The position numbers and the translations under genes are program-made. This document shows, one piece after another, positions 9,688 to 17,682 of a stretch of DNA of 21,516 nt. Position 1 is the first letter of the stretch. The number at the start of each line of letters is the position of its first letter. The notes beneath the pieces are model-generated. The model saw nothing but the letters and a program-made list of their open reading frames with translations, ran no database searches and was not told where the DNA came from. This stretch comes from Campylobacter sp. UBA1713 (lineage in GTDB: Bacteria; Campylobacterota; Campylobacteria; Campylobacterales; Campylobacteraceae), in NCBI GenBank assembly GCA_002317305.1, contig DCIZ01000143.1:4705-26220 (forward strand), read 5' to 3'.

Positions 9688-9781
9688 GCCGTTTTAAACG
9701 CAAAAACGCCTTTGAGTTCATACCAAAGGCTAGCAAAAGGCGTTTTTGCGAATTTGCGGTGTTTTTGTGCGTTTAAACGGC
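9688..9781. terminator. Nested palindrome, probable two-way terminator
   Basis: CGCAAAAACGCCTTT (9699-9713) pairs with AAAGGCGTTTTTGCG (9736-9750), a perfect 15-bp stem. Outside it GCCGTTTTAAACGC (9688-9701) can pair with GCGTTTAAACGGC (9769-9781). Inside, GCCTTTG (9708-9714) can instead pair with CAAAGGC (9724-9730). It sits between a rightward and a leftward gene, so stopping both is the simplest role; the alternative pairings are unusual. No other content is seen in 9594-9816. Confidence 0.65.
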
Positions 9782-9816
9782 AGTCGTGAAATTTGCTGAA
9801 TTTTTGCGACCAAAAT

Positions 9817-9921
9817 TTAGCGTTTTTTGTTTTCTTTTTTGATAGCTAAAAAGATTCCAACAAAACCAACGACAACAACAACTGCGATGAAACAAATTTG
9901 CGCTACATCTAAACCTGACAT
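9817..9921 (-). CDS. 34-residue single-span membrane peptide, unrecognised
   Basis: A short open frame reading MSGLDVAQI, then a very hydrophobic run (about residues 9-27, with five consecutive valines and VGIFLAI), then a basic tail KKENKKR and TAA. This is the layout of a one-span inner-membrane protein with its C-terminus in the cytoplasm. The ATG at 9921 is preceded by AAAGGA at a good distance, and the nested palindrome lies just after the stop, so it has both a translation start signal and an end signal. It is separate from the HEPN gene, which stops 193 bases upstream. I do not recognise the family; small subunits or assembly peptides of respiratory or transport complexes look like this, but nothing here shows the partner. 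Confidence 0.65.
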   Translation of the reverse strand: MSGLDVAQICFIAVVVVVGFVGIFLAIKKENKKR

Positions 9922-10005
9922 TTTTTTATCCTTTAAAATTTTTTGTAAATTTATGTTTTGTGTTTTTAAAGTTAAATTTAAGTTTTATTTTACTAAAATA
10001 CTACT

Positions 10006-10109
10006 TGAAATTCTGGGCGGACATTTCCGCTACTGTTTGTAGCAGAGTTTAGCGTATTTTAAGATTAATTTGATATAATTCATCCTGAAATTAAGGCGGG
10101 ACTTCCGCC
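10006..10109. repeat. Pair of related short hairpins
   Basis: Two diverged copies of one motif lie about 78 bases apart. Each starts with TGAAATT. The first folds as GCGGA-CATT-TCCGC (10017-10030), the second as GGCGG-GACTT-CCGCC (10095-10109). The second is 5 bases after the HEPN gene stop on the leftward strand and is followed by a T-containing tract, so it may end the kdsD-rlmN-HEPN operon. The first has no gene end beside it. The remaining gap DNA (9922-10114) is A+T-rich and otherwise empty. Confidence 0.5.
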
Positions 10110-10114
10110 ACCTT

Positions 10115-10669
10115 TTAAAATTTTTCAAAATATTTTTCAAAACTTTTATTAAAACATAGTAAAATATCTTTTAAAAACAGCTCAATTTTGTCGCTTTCTA
10201 CACTCACAACACTAAAATTTGGCTGACCTTTTGCATCTTTTCCTATTTGAATACCAGATGAAATTCTCGGTCTTCCATTTACCAGTTTAAACAAATTTTC
10301 AAAATGACAAGCACGATTTCTAATGGTCGAAATCAGGCTATAAGCAAATTTAACCTTTTGATAATTATAAAGTTTATTTATTTGTTTATAATTATTAAAT
10401 TTAGAATACTTTCCAAAATCCAACCCATTAAAATCCACCACCAAGTTATGAATCCGCTCGTCATTCATCTTTTTGCACCAAAAACCAAGCGTGTAGTTTG
10501 AGACGTCATCTACTTCGTTTTGCGAAATTTCTGCCACTTTGTCTCTGGTTACCACCTTCACCATTCCTAAAAGTGGCATTATTTTGCCTATAAGCCGAAA
10601 ATTCTCAAAGTGCTCATTTTCGTCTAAAAACGCCTCCAAACGATGCGCCGAAAAAAGTCCGTTAAACAT
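10115..10669 (-). CDS. Abi-like HEPN-domain protein
   Basis: Product of 184 residues that looks like the Abi_2/AbiD/AbiF group of HEPN proteins, many of which are phage-defence or toxin RNases. The key feature is [14 protein letters not shown]117-N118-x3-H122 is the HEPN R-x4-H RNase motif in the RN-x3-H form seen in this family. [11 protein letters not shown] (60-70) and the mainly helical rest also fit. Start: ATG at 10669, 6 nt after AAGGG, overlapping the rlmN stop by 8 bases; the frame stays open 15 codons earlier, through a parS-like site. The DNA is more A+T-rich than its neighbours (for example 10370-10400), hinting at acquisition. It is shorter than many Abi_2 proteins (about 200-330), and no antitoxin gene is visible, so toxicity is unproven. 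Confidence 0.65.
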   Translation of the reverse strand: MFNGLFSAHRLEAFLDENEHFENFRLIGKIMPLLGMVKVVTRDKVAEISQNEVDDVSNYTLGFWCKKMNDERIHNLVVDFNGLDFGKYSKFNNYKQINKLYNYQKVKFAYSLISTIRNRACHFENLFKLVNGRPRISSGIQIGKDAKGQPNFSVVSVESDKIELFLKDILLCFNKSFEKYFEKF

Positions 10670-11801
10670 TTTCACCCTTTTCAAATTTACTTTTACCCGT
10701 TTCACGTGTATCACGTGAAACAGCCACTTTAGCTAATTCGCCGTTTTTTGCCTTTTCTCGTAGCTGTCCGCACGCCGCGCTTATGTCTAGCCCTTTGCTT
10801 TGACGAATGGTGCAGCTAACGCCGTGAAGTTGCAGGTAGCCTTGAAAATTCTCGACCGCTTGCAAAGTAGGGCGGCGAAATTCACTTCCTTCGTGCGGAT
10901 TGAAAAGAATCAAATTTACCTTTGCTTTTATCCCGTGAAGCAACCGCACTAGTGCTTTTGCGTCCTTTTGGCTATCGTTTACGCCGTCTATGACGAGGTA
11001 TTCAAACAAAACGCGCTTTCGCTGATCTACTGGAAAATTTCGCACGGCGTCCAAAACCGCCTCTATGTTGTATGCTCTGTTTACTGGCATGAGCTTTGCT
11101 CGAAGTGCGTCTGTTACGGCGTGCAAAGATATGGCTAGCAAAACGCCCAAATTTAGATCGCCGAGTTTTTTTATTTGGCTAGCAAGCCCGCTCGTGCTGA
11201 TGGTTTGTCTACGAGGTGCGATGCAAAGCCCGTCATTGTCGCTTAGAATCTTGACCGCTTTTACCACGTTGTCAAAGTTGTCAAGCGGCTCGCCCATGCC
11301 CATGTAGACGACATTTACACGACGTTCATATGGGATGGCGTTTTCGCGTTTTATCCACAGAATCTGTCCTACTATCTCGCCCGCACTCAAATTTCGCACA
11401 AGCCCGCCTTTTGTCGTAAAACAAAACGCACAACCCATTCGGCAGCCTACTTGTGAGCTAACACAAATGGTGTAGCGAGGATGCCGTTTTGTTTCTCCGT
11501 TTTCATCTACCAGCTCCTCTTTCATAGGCAGTAAAACACTCTCCACCGTCTTTCCATCATAAAGCTCAAAGAGGTATTTCACACTTCCATCCACGCTTTT
11601 TTGCTCTTTAACACACTTTAAAGGTTCGGTTGTAAATTTGCTTTCTAGCTCGCTACGCAAATTTGCAGGCAAATTTGTCATATCCGCAAAACTCCGTGCG
11701 TTTTTTTTGTAAATCCACTCGTAAATTTGTTTAGCACGAAAACGTGGCGAAACCAAATTTGCCAGCTCCTCTTGTGTAAAATCTAGTAAATTCTCTCTCA
11801 T
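10662..11801 (-). CDS. rlmN: Dual-specificity 23S rRNA/tRNA adenine-C2 methyltransferase RlmN
   Basis: Radical SAM enzyme that methylates C2 of A2503 in 23S rRNA and A37 in some tRNAs. The 379-residue product has the iron-sulphur motif C120-x3-C124-x2-C127 in GCRMGCAFC, the SAM-binding GEP (170-172), and the methyl-carrying C344 in SAACGQL. Start: ATG at 11801, with GAGG before it; the frame is open 38 codons further but that part overlaps the upstream gene. ATG overlaps the upstream TGA (ATGA), a coupled start. After the normal end at AACGQLREK the protein runs on for about 29 residues ([18 protein letters not shown] and on), and this tail is partly coded by the inverted parS pair. Confidence 0.94.
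   Translation of the reverse strand: MRENLLDFTQEELANLVSPRFRAKQIYEWIYKKNARSFADMTNLPANLRSELESKFTTEPLKCVKEQKSVDGSVKYLFELYDGKTVESVLLPMKEELVDENGETKRHPRYTICVSSQVGCRMGCAFCFTTKGGLVRNLSAGEIVGQILWIKRENAIPYERRVNVVYMGMGEPLDNFDNVVKAVKILSDNDGLCIAPRRQTISTSGLASQIKKLGDLNLGVLLAISLHAVTDALRAKLMPVNRAYNIEAVLDAVRNFPVDQRKRVLFEYLVIDGVNDSQKDAKALVRLLHGIKAKVNLILFNPHEGSEFRRPTLQAVENFQGYLQLHGVSCTIRQSKGLDISAACGQLREKAKNGELAKVAVSRDTRETGKSKFEKGENV
10698..10722. promoter_or_regulatory. parS: Overlapping inverted pair of parS-like sites
   Basis: TGTATCACGTGAAACA (10707-10722) matches 16-bp parS at 15 of 16 positions. CGTTTCACGTGTATCA (10698-10713) matches at 13 of 16. Their CACGTG cores are 9 bp apart, and the outer arms GTTTCACGTG and CACGTGAAAC form a perfect 10-bp inverted repeat with a 3-bp centre. 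They fall in the 3' end of rlmN, just before the HEPN start. Confidence 0.75.
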
Positions 11802-12346
11802 TTTAGCCTCTCTATATATTTTTCTAGCCGTTTTTTTGCCTCTTTTATGTTTTTTACGTAGTTTTTGTGTGCGTTTTGGTCGCAGTAGTTTGTCGCACAC
11901 AAGATGCCACGCCACGCCACGCCAGCACGCTCGCAGGCGACTTTTACGCCGTAAAGCTCCATGTTTTCGCCTACAAAAAAGCTTGAAAATTTTTGTGCCG
12001 TTTTAGCGTCTGTGGTGATGAAATTTGAGCTGTTGAAAGTTTCTCGTGAAACATTTGGCGTTTTTATTACACTTTTTATTTTTTCCGTCATCTCAAAAAG
12101 TGGCGAATACGCTAAACTCAAAACGCCGCTCATTTCTAAATTTTCCACCTTAAAAACTTCGTAAATTTTCAAAAGTTCATCACGCTTGTCATAAAGCCCG
12201 CACGTCCCTACAAAAACCACCTCGTCAAATTTGCTTTCACGCAAAATTTCTGCCACACCAAGCGCTGCTTCTACCATGCCCACACCCACGCTTTTAGCAA
12301 ACTCAAAAACCTCCGTTCGTCCCGCACAAACAAAAACTCTTTTCAC
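11798..12346 (-). CDS. Nucleoside phosphorylase/hydrolase-superfamily protein
   Basis: Product of 182 residues with the outline of the PNP/UDP phosphorylase fold: FVGTCGLYD (45-53) in place of the usual GxAG strand, [17 protein letters not shown] (127-143) at the position of the nucleoside-binding ME(S/G) motif, and D156 in ATNYCD where the superfamily has its base-contacting Asp. It is short (usual 230-250), with the region around 55-75 reduced, so substrate and activity are uncertain; Campylobacter relatives are usually annotated only in general terms. GTG at 12346 follows AAGG. It lies 14 bases after kdsD and overlaps rlmN by four bases. A parS-like site codes for NVSRET (98-103). Confidence 0.7.
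   Translation of the reverse strand: MKRVFVCAGRTEVFEFAKSVGVGMVEAALGVAEILRESKFDEVVFVGTCGLYDKRDELLKIYEVFKVENLEMSGVLSLAYSPLFEMTEKIKSVIKTPNVSRETFNSSNFITTDAKTAQKFSSFFVGENMELYGVKVACERAGVAWRGILCATNYCDQNAHKNYVKNIKEAKKRLEKYIERLK
12038..12053. promoter_or_regulatory. parS: parS-like site inside the phosphorylase-like gene
   Basis: AGTTTCTCGTGAAACA matches the 16-bp parS at 14 of 16 positions. On the other strand it reads TGTTTCACGAGAAACT, so its core is the same CACGAG variant as the site at 7316 but inverted. It is read as VSRET in the host protein. Confidence 0.65.
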
Positions 12347-12360
12347 TTTTGCACCTTTTT

Positions 12361-13314
12361 TTACAAACCTAAATTTACGAGGTCATGCAGGTGTAAAACG
12401 CCGACAGGTCGCCCAAATTCGTCTACAACGACAAGCAGCTGAATTTTGTGCTCTTTTGTTATGTGTAGAGCCTCGTAGGCAAGAATTTGGCGGTTTTGTA
12501 GCACTTTTGGCGACTTTGTCGCAAAGTCAAGTGCTGGTGCGTTTAGCCTAAACGCTTCGTTTGAGAGTGCGCGGCGAAGGTCGCCGTCTGTTAGCAACGC
12601 ACTTAAAACGCCGTTTTTGTCTACTAGTAAAACGCTTCCGAGTTTGCCTTTTGTCATGACGTTTATGGCGTCTTTTAAATTTGCATCTTCGCTCACAAGC
12701 GGAAGTTCTGTTTTCATGACATCTTCTACCTTTAAAAAGAGGCGTTTGCCGAGCGAGCCACCTGGATGAAACGCCGCAAAATCCTCCTTTCTAAAACCAC
12801 GCATCTGCATGAGCGAAACGGCTAGTGCGTCGCCAAGCGCTAGCGTGAGTGTGGTAGAAACTGTGGGCGCAGCTCCTAGCGGACAGGCTTCACAGACGAT
12901 GTTTAAGTCCAAATTTACAGTAGCGCCTTTTGCTAGCGTAGAGCCGTTTTTGCTCATGGCGATGATCTTAACTTCACGTCTTTTTATGTGCGGCAAGATG
13001 GCGAGCAGTTCGCTACTTTCGCCGCTAAAACTGATGGCAAGGACTATGTCGTTTGTGGCTATCATGCCAAGATCGCCATGCATGGCTTCTGTTGGGTGCA
13101 GAAAAAAGCTCGGCGTGCCTGTGCTAGCTAGCGTAGCGGCTATCTTTTGCCCTATGTGCCCGCTTTTACCGACACCAGTTACGACCACTTTGCCTTTGCA
13201 CTCTAGTGCTAGTTGCACCGCTTTTTCGAAATTTTCATCAAGCAAATTTGCGTTTCTAATGAGCTCTTCACCTTCTGTTTTTAGGACATTTTTTGCGATT
13301 TGTAAAATATTCAT
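12361..13314 (-). CDS. kdsD: Arabinose-5-phosphate isomerase, KdsD/KpsF type
   Basis: Interconverts ribulose 5-phosphate and arabinose 5-phosphate, the first step towards Kdo for lipopolysaccharide or capsule. The 317-residue product has an N-terminal SIS domain (about 1-195) with GKSGHIGQK (49-57), HGDLGM from H79, FSGES (96-100), CEACPLGAAPT (141-151) and H183 in HPGGSLGKRL, then two CBS repeats (about 196-317: VEDVMKTELP and the LLTDGDLRR segment). Length and order match the family. ATG at 13314 follows AAGGAAATCAT. It heads the leftward operon ahead of the phosphorylase-like gene and diverges from the S10 operon. KdsD and KpsF cannot be separated by sequence; no capsule genes lie nearby, which favours the housekeeping role. 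Confidence 0.92.
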   Translation of the reverse strand: MNILQIAKNVLKTEGEELIRNANLLDENFEKAVQLALECKGKVVVTGVGKSGHIGQKIAATLASTGTPSFFLHPTEAMHGDLGMIATNDIVLAISFSGESSELLAILPHIKRREVKIIAMSKNGSTLAKGATVNLDLNIVCEACPLGAAPTVSTTLTLALGDALAVSLMQMRGFRKEDFAAFHPGGSLGKRLFLKVEDVMKTELPLVSEDANLKDAINVMTKGKLGSVLLVDKNGVLSALLTDGDLRRALSNEAFRLNAPALDFATKSPKVLQNRQILAYEALHITKEHKIQLLVVVDEFGRPVGVLHLHDLVNLGL

Positions 13315-13482
13315 ATGATTTCCTTATGATTAAAATATCTTTTATATATTAAACCAAAAAATAGATAAATTCGTGATAAAACCAAATTTGGCACTTTTGC
13401 GGTTTGGTGGTTTTGTTCCTTTTTAAAAGGACGAAAAAGCTAAAAATATGCATATTTTAAGCTAAATTTACAAATGTTTTGC

Positions 13483-13488
13483 TATAAT
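13483..13488 (+). promoter_or_regulatory. Promoter -10 box of the S10 ribosomal operon
   Basis: TATAAT preceded by TGTTTTGC is a consensus Campylobacter -10 with an extended TG-like element and an A+T-rich upstream region. Transcription would begin near 13495, giving a leader of about 240 nt before rpsJ. It is the best sigma-70 -10 match I see in the window. Confidence 0.75.
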
Positions 13489-13494
13489 CCCCAC

Positions 13495-13736
13495 GCTTGA
13501 TTTTGCAATGCTCGCTGAAAACCTCGTTTTTACGATGTTTTTGAGCCTCTTGCGGCGTTTTTAAAGAGTAAATTTAAAAAAAACAGCATGAGATTTTGTT
13601 AAAAAGTTTGCGAGTTTTTGGCAACTCGCTGTTTAGCAAATTTTCTGTAAAAAGCTTTGGTTTTTTAAATTTGCAAAAAGACGTTTTTTTACTCAAGTGT
13701 TGCACGTTTGCAACAAGTTATTTAAAAGGATTTTTC
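13495..13736 (+). promoter_or_regulatory. Long structured leader of the S10 operon
   Basis: The rpsJ leader holds three inverted repeats: GCGAGTT/AACTCGC (13610-13629), GCAAATTT/AAATTTGC (13636-13674) and TGTTGC-ACGTTT-GCAACA (13698-13715), the last ending 8 bases before the AAAAGGA ribosome site (13724-13730). A short frame runs into rpsJ from 13596 in phase but has no good start signal. Autogenous control by an operon protein such as L4 is known in gammaproteobacteria; that this leader does the same is inference. Confidence 0.5.
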
Positions 13737-14048
13737 ATGGAGAGAATTAGGTTAAAGCTAAAAGCTTATGACCACAGGGTTCTTGATCGCACAGTTGCGG
13801 CTATCGTCGAAGCCGTCAAACGCACAGGTGCTTCACTTCGCGGACCAGTTCCGATGCCAACGAAAGTAAAAAGATACACCGTGCTTAAAGGTCCGCACAT
13901 CAACAAAGACTCAAGAGAGCAGTTTGAGATGAAAATTCACGCAAGAATGCTTGACATCGTAGCTGCTACACCAGACACTGTTGATAGCTTGACAAAGCTT
14001 GACTTGGCGCCAGAAGTTAGCGTCGAAGTTCGTGCGATGGGCAAATAA
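13737..14048 (+). CDS. rpsJ: 30S ribosomal protein S10
   Basis: S10 of the 30S head, also the NusE partner of NusB in antitermination. The 103-residue product opens [19 protein letters not shown] and contains [19 protein letters not shown] and the usual [12 protein letters not shown], matching the family end to end. Start: ATG at 13737 behind AAAAGGA; the frame open upstream to 13596 is leader. It is the first gene of the S10 operon; rplC follows after 11 bases. Confidence 0.97.
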   Translation: MERIRLKLKAYDHRVLDRTVAAIVEAVKRTGASLRGPVPMPTKVKRYTVLKGPHINKDSREQFEMKIHARMLDIVAATPDTVDSLTKLDLAPEVSVEVRAMGK

Positions 14049-14059
14049 AGGAGCGCTAG

Positions 14060-14635
14060 ATGGAATTTATCGTAGAAAAGATCGGCATGAGCCGAACGAT
14101 CGGACTAACTAGCACTGCTGTTACACTTTTAAGAGTTCTTCCAGCTAAAGTTTGTGAAGTCGTAGACGGACGAGCAATAGTAGCTTACTCTAACACAAAA
14201 GCGGCAAACAAGGCGATCGCAGGACAACAGAAAAAATATGGTTTAAGTAGCGAATTTAACAAATTTGCCACTTTGAGCGTTGGCGATGTTGCTGTGGGCG
14301 ATCTTAGCACAGAGGCGCTTAGCGAGGCGAAAGTTTTGAAAGTTACTTTCAAAAGCAAAGGTCGAGGCTACCAAGGCGTTGTAAAACGACACGGTTTTGC
14401 AGGCGGTCCAGCTAGTCATGGTTCGCGTTTTCACAGAAGACACGGCTCTATTGGTGATTGTGAATGGCCAGGACGCGTTCAGCCGGGCATGAAGATGGCA
14501 GGACACATGGGTAACGAGACTTGCACGGTTAAAAACGAGGTTTTGAGTTTTGATGCGGCAAATGGCATTTTGGCGGTCAAAGGTTCAGTCTCTGGATATA
14601 ACGGCGCGATGGGTAAAGTAAGGATTGTTAAATGA
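14060..14635 (+). CDS. rplC: 50S ribosomal protein L3
   Basis: Early assembly protein whose long loop reaches the peptidyl transferase centre. The 191-residue product includes [28 protein letters not shown] and [15 protein letters not shown], all diagnostic of bacterial L3. ATG at 14060 is preceded by AAGGAG. Its stop overlaps the rplD start (ATGA, 14632-14635), so the two are coupled. Confidence 0.97.
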   Translation: MEFIVEKIGMSRTIGLTSTAVTLLRVLPAKVCEVVDGRAIVAYSNTKAANKAIAGQQKKYGLSSEFNKFATLSVGDVAVGDLSTEALSEAKVLKVTFKSKGRGYQGVVKRHGFAGGPASHGSRFHRRHGSIGDCEWPGRVQPGMKMAGHMGNETCTVKNEVLSFDAANGILAVKGSVSGYNGAMGKVRIVK

Positions 14636-15246
14636 GTAAGATTTTAGTATTGGACGACAAATTTGAAAACTCAGGAGAGTTGGCGCTTCCAGCAAGTTAC
14701 GCCGAGGTAAATTCACACAATCTTTACCTATATGTAAAGAGTTATCTTGCTAGCCTAAGAGCAAATTCAGCTCACACAAAGGGCAGAAGTGATGTTAGCG
14801 GCGGTGGTAAAAAACCTTGGAGACAAAAGGGACGCGGTGGTGCTCGTGCGGGTTCGACTAGAACAAACGTTTGGGTTGGCGGTGCGGTGGCTTTTGGTCC
14901 TACAAACAACAGAAATTATGAGCAAAAAGTCAACAAAAAACAAAAACGACTTGCGCTTGAGTATGCTTTGAACGAAAAAGCAGCAAATGGCAAATTTTTC
15001 GCTGTAGATTCGCTTACTGTCGAGAGTGGAAAGACAAAAGACGCAGCGGCGGTTGTGAAAAAGCTAGGCGTTAGAGATGCTTTGATAGTAAAAGAGAATC
15101 TTGATATCAAAACGCTTTTGGCATATAGAAATTTGAAAAACTGCTATGTTGTTGATGCAGGCGAGGTAAATGCTTATCTGATCGCAGTTTATAGCTCGGT
15201 TATCGTTGAGAAAAGTGCGCTTGACAAGATTGTAAGAGAGGGTTAA
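14632..15246 (+). CDS. rplD: 50S ribosomal protein L4
   Basis: Lines the exit tunnel; in E. coli it also represses its own operon. The 204-residue product has the tunnel loop [20 protein letters not shown] followed by [10 protein letters not shown]. The ATG overlaps the rplC stop by four bases. rplW begins 2 bases after its stop. Confidence 0.97.
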   Translation: MSKILVLDDKFENSGELALPASYAEVNSHNLYLYVKSYLASLRANSAHTKGRSDVSGGGKKPWRQKGRGGARAGSTRTNVWVGGAVAFGPTNNRNYEQKVNKKQKRLALEYALNEKAANGKFFAVDSLTVESGKTKDAAAVVKKLGVRDALIVKENLDIKTLLAYRNLKNCYVVDAGEVNAYLIAVYSSVIVEKSALDKIVREG

Positions 15247-15248
15247 AA

Positions 15249-15530
15249 ATGGCAGATATTACAGATATTAAGACGATTCTTTACACAGAAAAATCTCTTG
15301 GTCTTGGCGAGAAAGGATTCGTAGTTATCCAAACTTCTCCAAAATTGACAAAAAACGGGTTAAAATCTGTGTTGAAAGAGTATTTTGGCATTACGCCTTT
15401 GCGTGTAAATTCGCTTAGAGTAGACGGAAAGGTCAAGCGATTTAGAGGCAGAGTAGGCGTGAGAGATGACGTTAAGAAATTTTACGTTAAGTTGCCTGAG
15501 GGCGTAAATTTGACAAATGTGGAGGCGTAA
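15249..15530 (+). CDS. rplW: 50S ribosomal protein L23
   Basis: Exit-site protein that docks trigger factor and SRP. The 93-residue product has the short bacterial form, [18 protein letters not shown] at the start and [20 protein letters not shown] in the rRNA-binding loop. It starts 2 bases after rplD, with GAGGGTT overlapping the rplD end as ribosome site. Confidence 0.95.
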   Translation: MADITDIKTILYTEKSLGLGEKGFVVIQTSPKLTKNGLKSVLKEYFGITPLRVNSLRVDGKVKRFRGRVGVRDDVKKFYVKLPEGVNLTNVEA

Positions 15531-15531
15531 G

Positions 15532-16362
15532 ATGGGAATCAAAACATTTAAACCATACACGGCAGGAAGAAGATTTTTGACGACTCTTACCACAGACGAC
15601 ATTACAGCAAAACCAAGCGTTAGAAGTTTGCTTGTCAAAGTTCCTGTAACAGGCGGACGCAACAACAACGGTCGCATCACTAGTCGTCATAAAGAGGGCG
15701 GAGCTAAAAAGCTTTACAGAATCATCGACTTTAAGAGAAACAAATTTGGAATCGAGGGTAGAGTTGAAGCTATAGAATATGATCCAAACAGAAATTGCCG
15801 CATCGCACTCATCGCTTACAGAGATGGCGAGAAACGCTACATCATTCAGCCAAGCGGCTTGAAAGTGGGCGACATCATAGCAGCAAATGAGAGCGGGCTT
15901 GACATAAAACCGGGCAACGCGATGAAGTTAAAAAACATTCCAGTTGGAATCATGCTACATAACATCGAGCTAAAACCGGGCAAAGGCGCGCAGATGGCAC
16001 GAAGTGCTGGCAGTGGCGTTCAACTTCTCGGAAAAGAGGAAAAATACGTCATTTTGCGACTTCCTAGTGGCGAGATGAGACGCGTTTTGGGCGAGTGCAT
16101 GGCGACAGTTGGCACGGTTGGTAACGAAGATTGGGCAAACGTAGTCATAGGAAAAGCTGGTAGAAGTCGTTACATGGGAATTCGTCCACAAACTCGTGGT
16201 AGCGCGATGAACCCAGTAGATCACCCACACGGCGGTGGTGAAGGCAAGAAAAATTCAGGACGCCATCCAGTAACTCCGTGGGGCAAACCAACAAAAGGCT
16301 TTAAAACTCGCACGAAAAAGGCAAGTGATAAGTTAATCATTTCAAGAAGGAAAGGTAAATAA
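15532..16362 (+). CDS. rplB: 50S ribosomal protein L2
   Basis: Needed for subunit joining and peptidyl transferase activity. The 276-residue product opens [14 protein letters not shown] and carries [17 protein letters not shown] and the conserved [12 protein letters not shown] loop with its key histidine. Start: ATG at 15532 after GGAGG; the in-frame codons back to 15517 overlap rplW and are not part of it. Confidence 0.97.
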   Translation: MGIKTFKPYTAGRRFLTTLTTDDITAKPSVRSLLVKVPVTGGRNNNGRITSRHKEGGAKKLYRIIDFKRNKFGIEGRVEAIEYDPNRNCRIALIAYRDGEKRYIIQPSGLKVGDIIAANESGLDIKPGNAMKLKNIPVGIMLHNIELKPGKGAQMARSAGSGVQLLGKEEKYVILRLPSGEMRRVLGECMATVGTVGNEDWANVVIGKAGRSRYMGIRPQTRGSAMNPVDHPHGGGEGKKNSGRHPVTPWGKPTKGFKTRTKKASDKLIISRRKGK

Positions 16363-16364
16363 TT

Positions 16365-16646
16365 ATGGCTAGGTCGTTAAAAAAAGGACCATTTGTAGAT
16401 GGTCATGTTATGAAAAAAGTTCTAGCCGCAAAAGCTGCTAATGACAACAAGCCTATTAAAACTTGGTCGCGCAGAAGCACTATTACGCCAGATATGATCG
16501 GCTTGACTTTTAACGTTCACAACGGTAAGAGCTTTATCCCAGTCTATGTAACAGAAAACCATGTAGGCTACAAGTTGGGCGAATTTGCTCCGACAAGGAC
16601 TTTTAAAGGGCACAAAGGCTCAGTTCAAAAGAAGATCGGTAAATAA
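16365..16646 (+). CDS. rpsS: 30S ribosomal protein S19
   Basis: Head protein contacting the A-site tRNA and S13. The 93-residue product has [37 protein letters not shown] and [14 protein letters not shown], all standard. The ATG is 2 bases after rplB, with AAGAAGGAAAGG as ribosome-binding region. Confidence 0.97.
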   Translation: MARSLKKGPFVDGHVMKKVLAAKAANDNKPIKTWSRRSTITPDMIGLTFNVHNGKSFIPVYVTENHVGYKLGEFAPTRTFKGHKGSVQKKIGK

Positions 16647-16655
16647 GGAGATATG

Positions 16656-16988
16656 ATGAGTAAAGCGTTATTGAAATTTATTAGATTGTCTCCTACAAAA
16701 GCTAGACTTATAGCTAGAAAAGTTCAGGGGTTAAATGCTGAATTTGCTATGGCGAGCCTTAGCTTTATGCCAAACAAAGGGGCAAAATACATCTCAAATG
16801 CTATTAGCAGTGCGGTGGCAAACGGTGGCTTTGAGCCTAGCGAGGTCGTAGTTTCTAGCTGTAGAGTCGATGCGGCGGCGGTTTTGAAAAGATTTAGACC
16901 AAGAGCAAGAGGAACGGCAGGCAGAATTCGCAAGCCGATGAGCCATATTCTTGTTGAAGTAGCTAAACCAAAGAGTGAGGAAGCGTAA
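16656..16988 (+). CDS. rplV: 50S ribosomal protein L22
   Basis: Its hairpin forms part of the exit-tunnel constriction. The product is 110 residues, with [18 protein letters not shown], the loop [20 protein letters not shown] and [10 protein letters not shown]. Two ATGs are adjacent (16653, 16656); AAGGAG (16645-16650) is 5 bases from the second, and MSKAL is the family start, so 16656 is preferred. It has no long basic C-terminal tail of the kind seen in some Campylobacter L22 proteins. Confidence 0.95.
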   Translation: MSKALLKFIRLSPTKARLIARKVQGLNAEFAMASLSFMPNKGAKYISNAISSAVANGGFEPSEVVVSSCRVDAAAVLKRFRPRARGTAGRIRKPMSHILVEVAKPKSEEA

Positions 16989-16989
16989 A

Positions 16990-17682
16990 ATGGGACAAAA
17001 AGTTAATCCGATTGGTCTAAGATTAGGCATCAATAGAAATTGGGAGTCGAGATGGTTTCCAGCAAAAGAGTCTTTGGTGAGCGGAATCGGCGAAGATTAT
17101 AAAATTCGAAAATTCCTAAAATCTAAGCTTTATTATGCAGGAATCAGCCAAATCATCATCGAGCGAACAGCGAACAAAATTCGCGTTACGCTTGTTGCAG
17201 CGCGTCCTGGCGTCATTATCGGCAAAAAGGGCGAAGAGGTAGATGTGCTTAAAAACGAAGTTAGCAAGCTCGTAAACAAAGATGTTACTCTTAACATAAA
17301 AGAGGAGAGAGACAGCGGAGCAAATGCACAGCTTGCAGCAGAAAACGTGGCTATTCAGCTAGAAAAACGTGTCGCTTTCCGCCGTGCTATGAAAAAGGTG
17401 ATTCAAGGCGCTCAAAAAGCAAGAGCAAAGGGAATCAAAGTTAGCGTTGCTGGACGACTTGGCGGTGCTGAGATGGCAAGGACAGAGTGGTACCTAGAAG
17501 GTCGCGTTCCACTTCACACGTTAAGGGCAAAGATCGACTACGGTTTTGCAGAGGCTAGAACGACTTATGGTAACATCGGCGTGAAAGTTTGGATCTTTAA
17601 AGGCGAAGTGCTTGGCAAAGGAATTCCAGCGGAGCGAAACGATGAGCCAAAGAGACAAAGACGGACAAGAAGGGGTAAATGA
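16990..17682 (+). CDS. rpsC: 30S ribosomal protein S3
   Basis: Lies at the mRNA entry of the 30S head. The 230-residue product opens [20 protein letters not shown], holds the KH motif [16 protein letters not shown], and the C-terminal [20 protein letters not shown]. Start: ATG at 16990, one base after the rplV stop, with GAGGAAG upstream. The stop overlaps the rplP start. Confidence 0.97.
   Translation: MGQKVNPIGLRLGINRNWESRWFPAKESLVSGIGEDYKIRKFLKSKLYYAGISQIIIERTANKIRVTLVAARPGVIIGKKGEEVDVLKNEVSKLVNKDVTLNIKEERDSGANAQLAAENVAIQLEKRVAFRRAMKKVIQGAQKARAKGIKVSVAGRLGGAEMARTEWYLEGRVPLHTLRAKIDYGFAEARTTYGNIGVKVWIFKGEVLGKGIPAERNDEPKRQRRTRRGK

Noticed and set aside
9827..10042. 71-codon plus-strand open frame rich in Lys and Phe
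   Set aside because: It is mostly the reverse of the small membrane peptide gene plus A+T-rich gap DNA, has no ribosome site, and its Thr run mirrors the valine codons on the other strand.
10074..10079. TATAAT on the plus strand
   Set aside because: No rightward gene follows; it would only produce antisense to the HEPN gene and lies in A+T-rich DNA where such matches are expected.
11802..11915. Thirty-eight extra N-terminal codons for rlmN
   Set aside because: They lie fully inside the phosphorylase-like gene in another frame and read as an arginine/lysine-rich artefact; the ATG at 11801 overlaps the upstream stop and has GAGG.
12809..13318. 169-codon plus-strand frame opposite kdsD
   Set aside because: Serine/alanine-rich mirror of a well-conserved gene, with no start signal.
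13596..13736. Upstream in-frame extension or leader peptide before rpsJ
   Set aside because: No convincing ribosome site, and S10 begins at MERIRLK; kept only as part of the leader.
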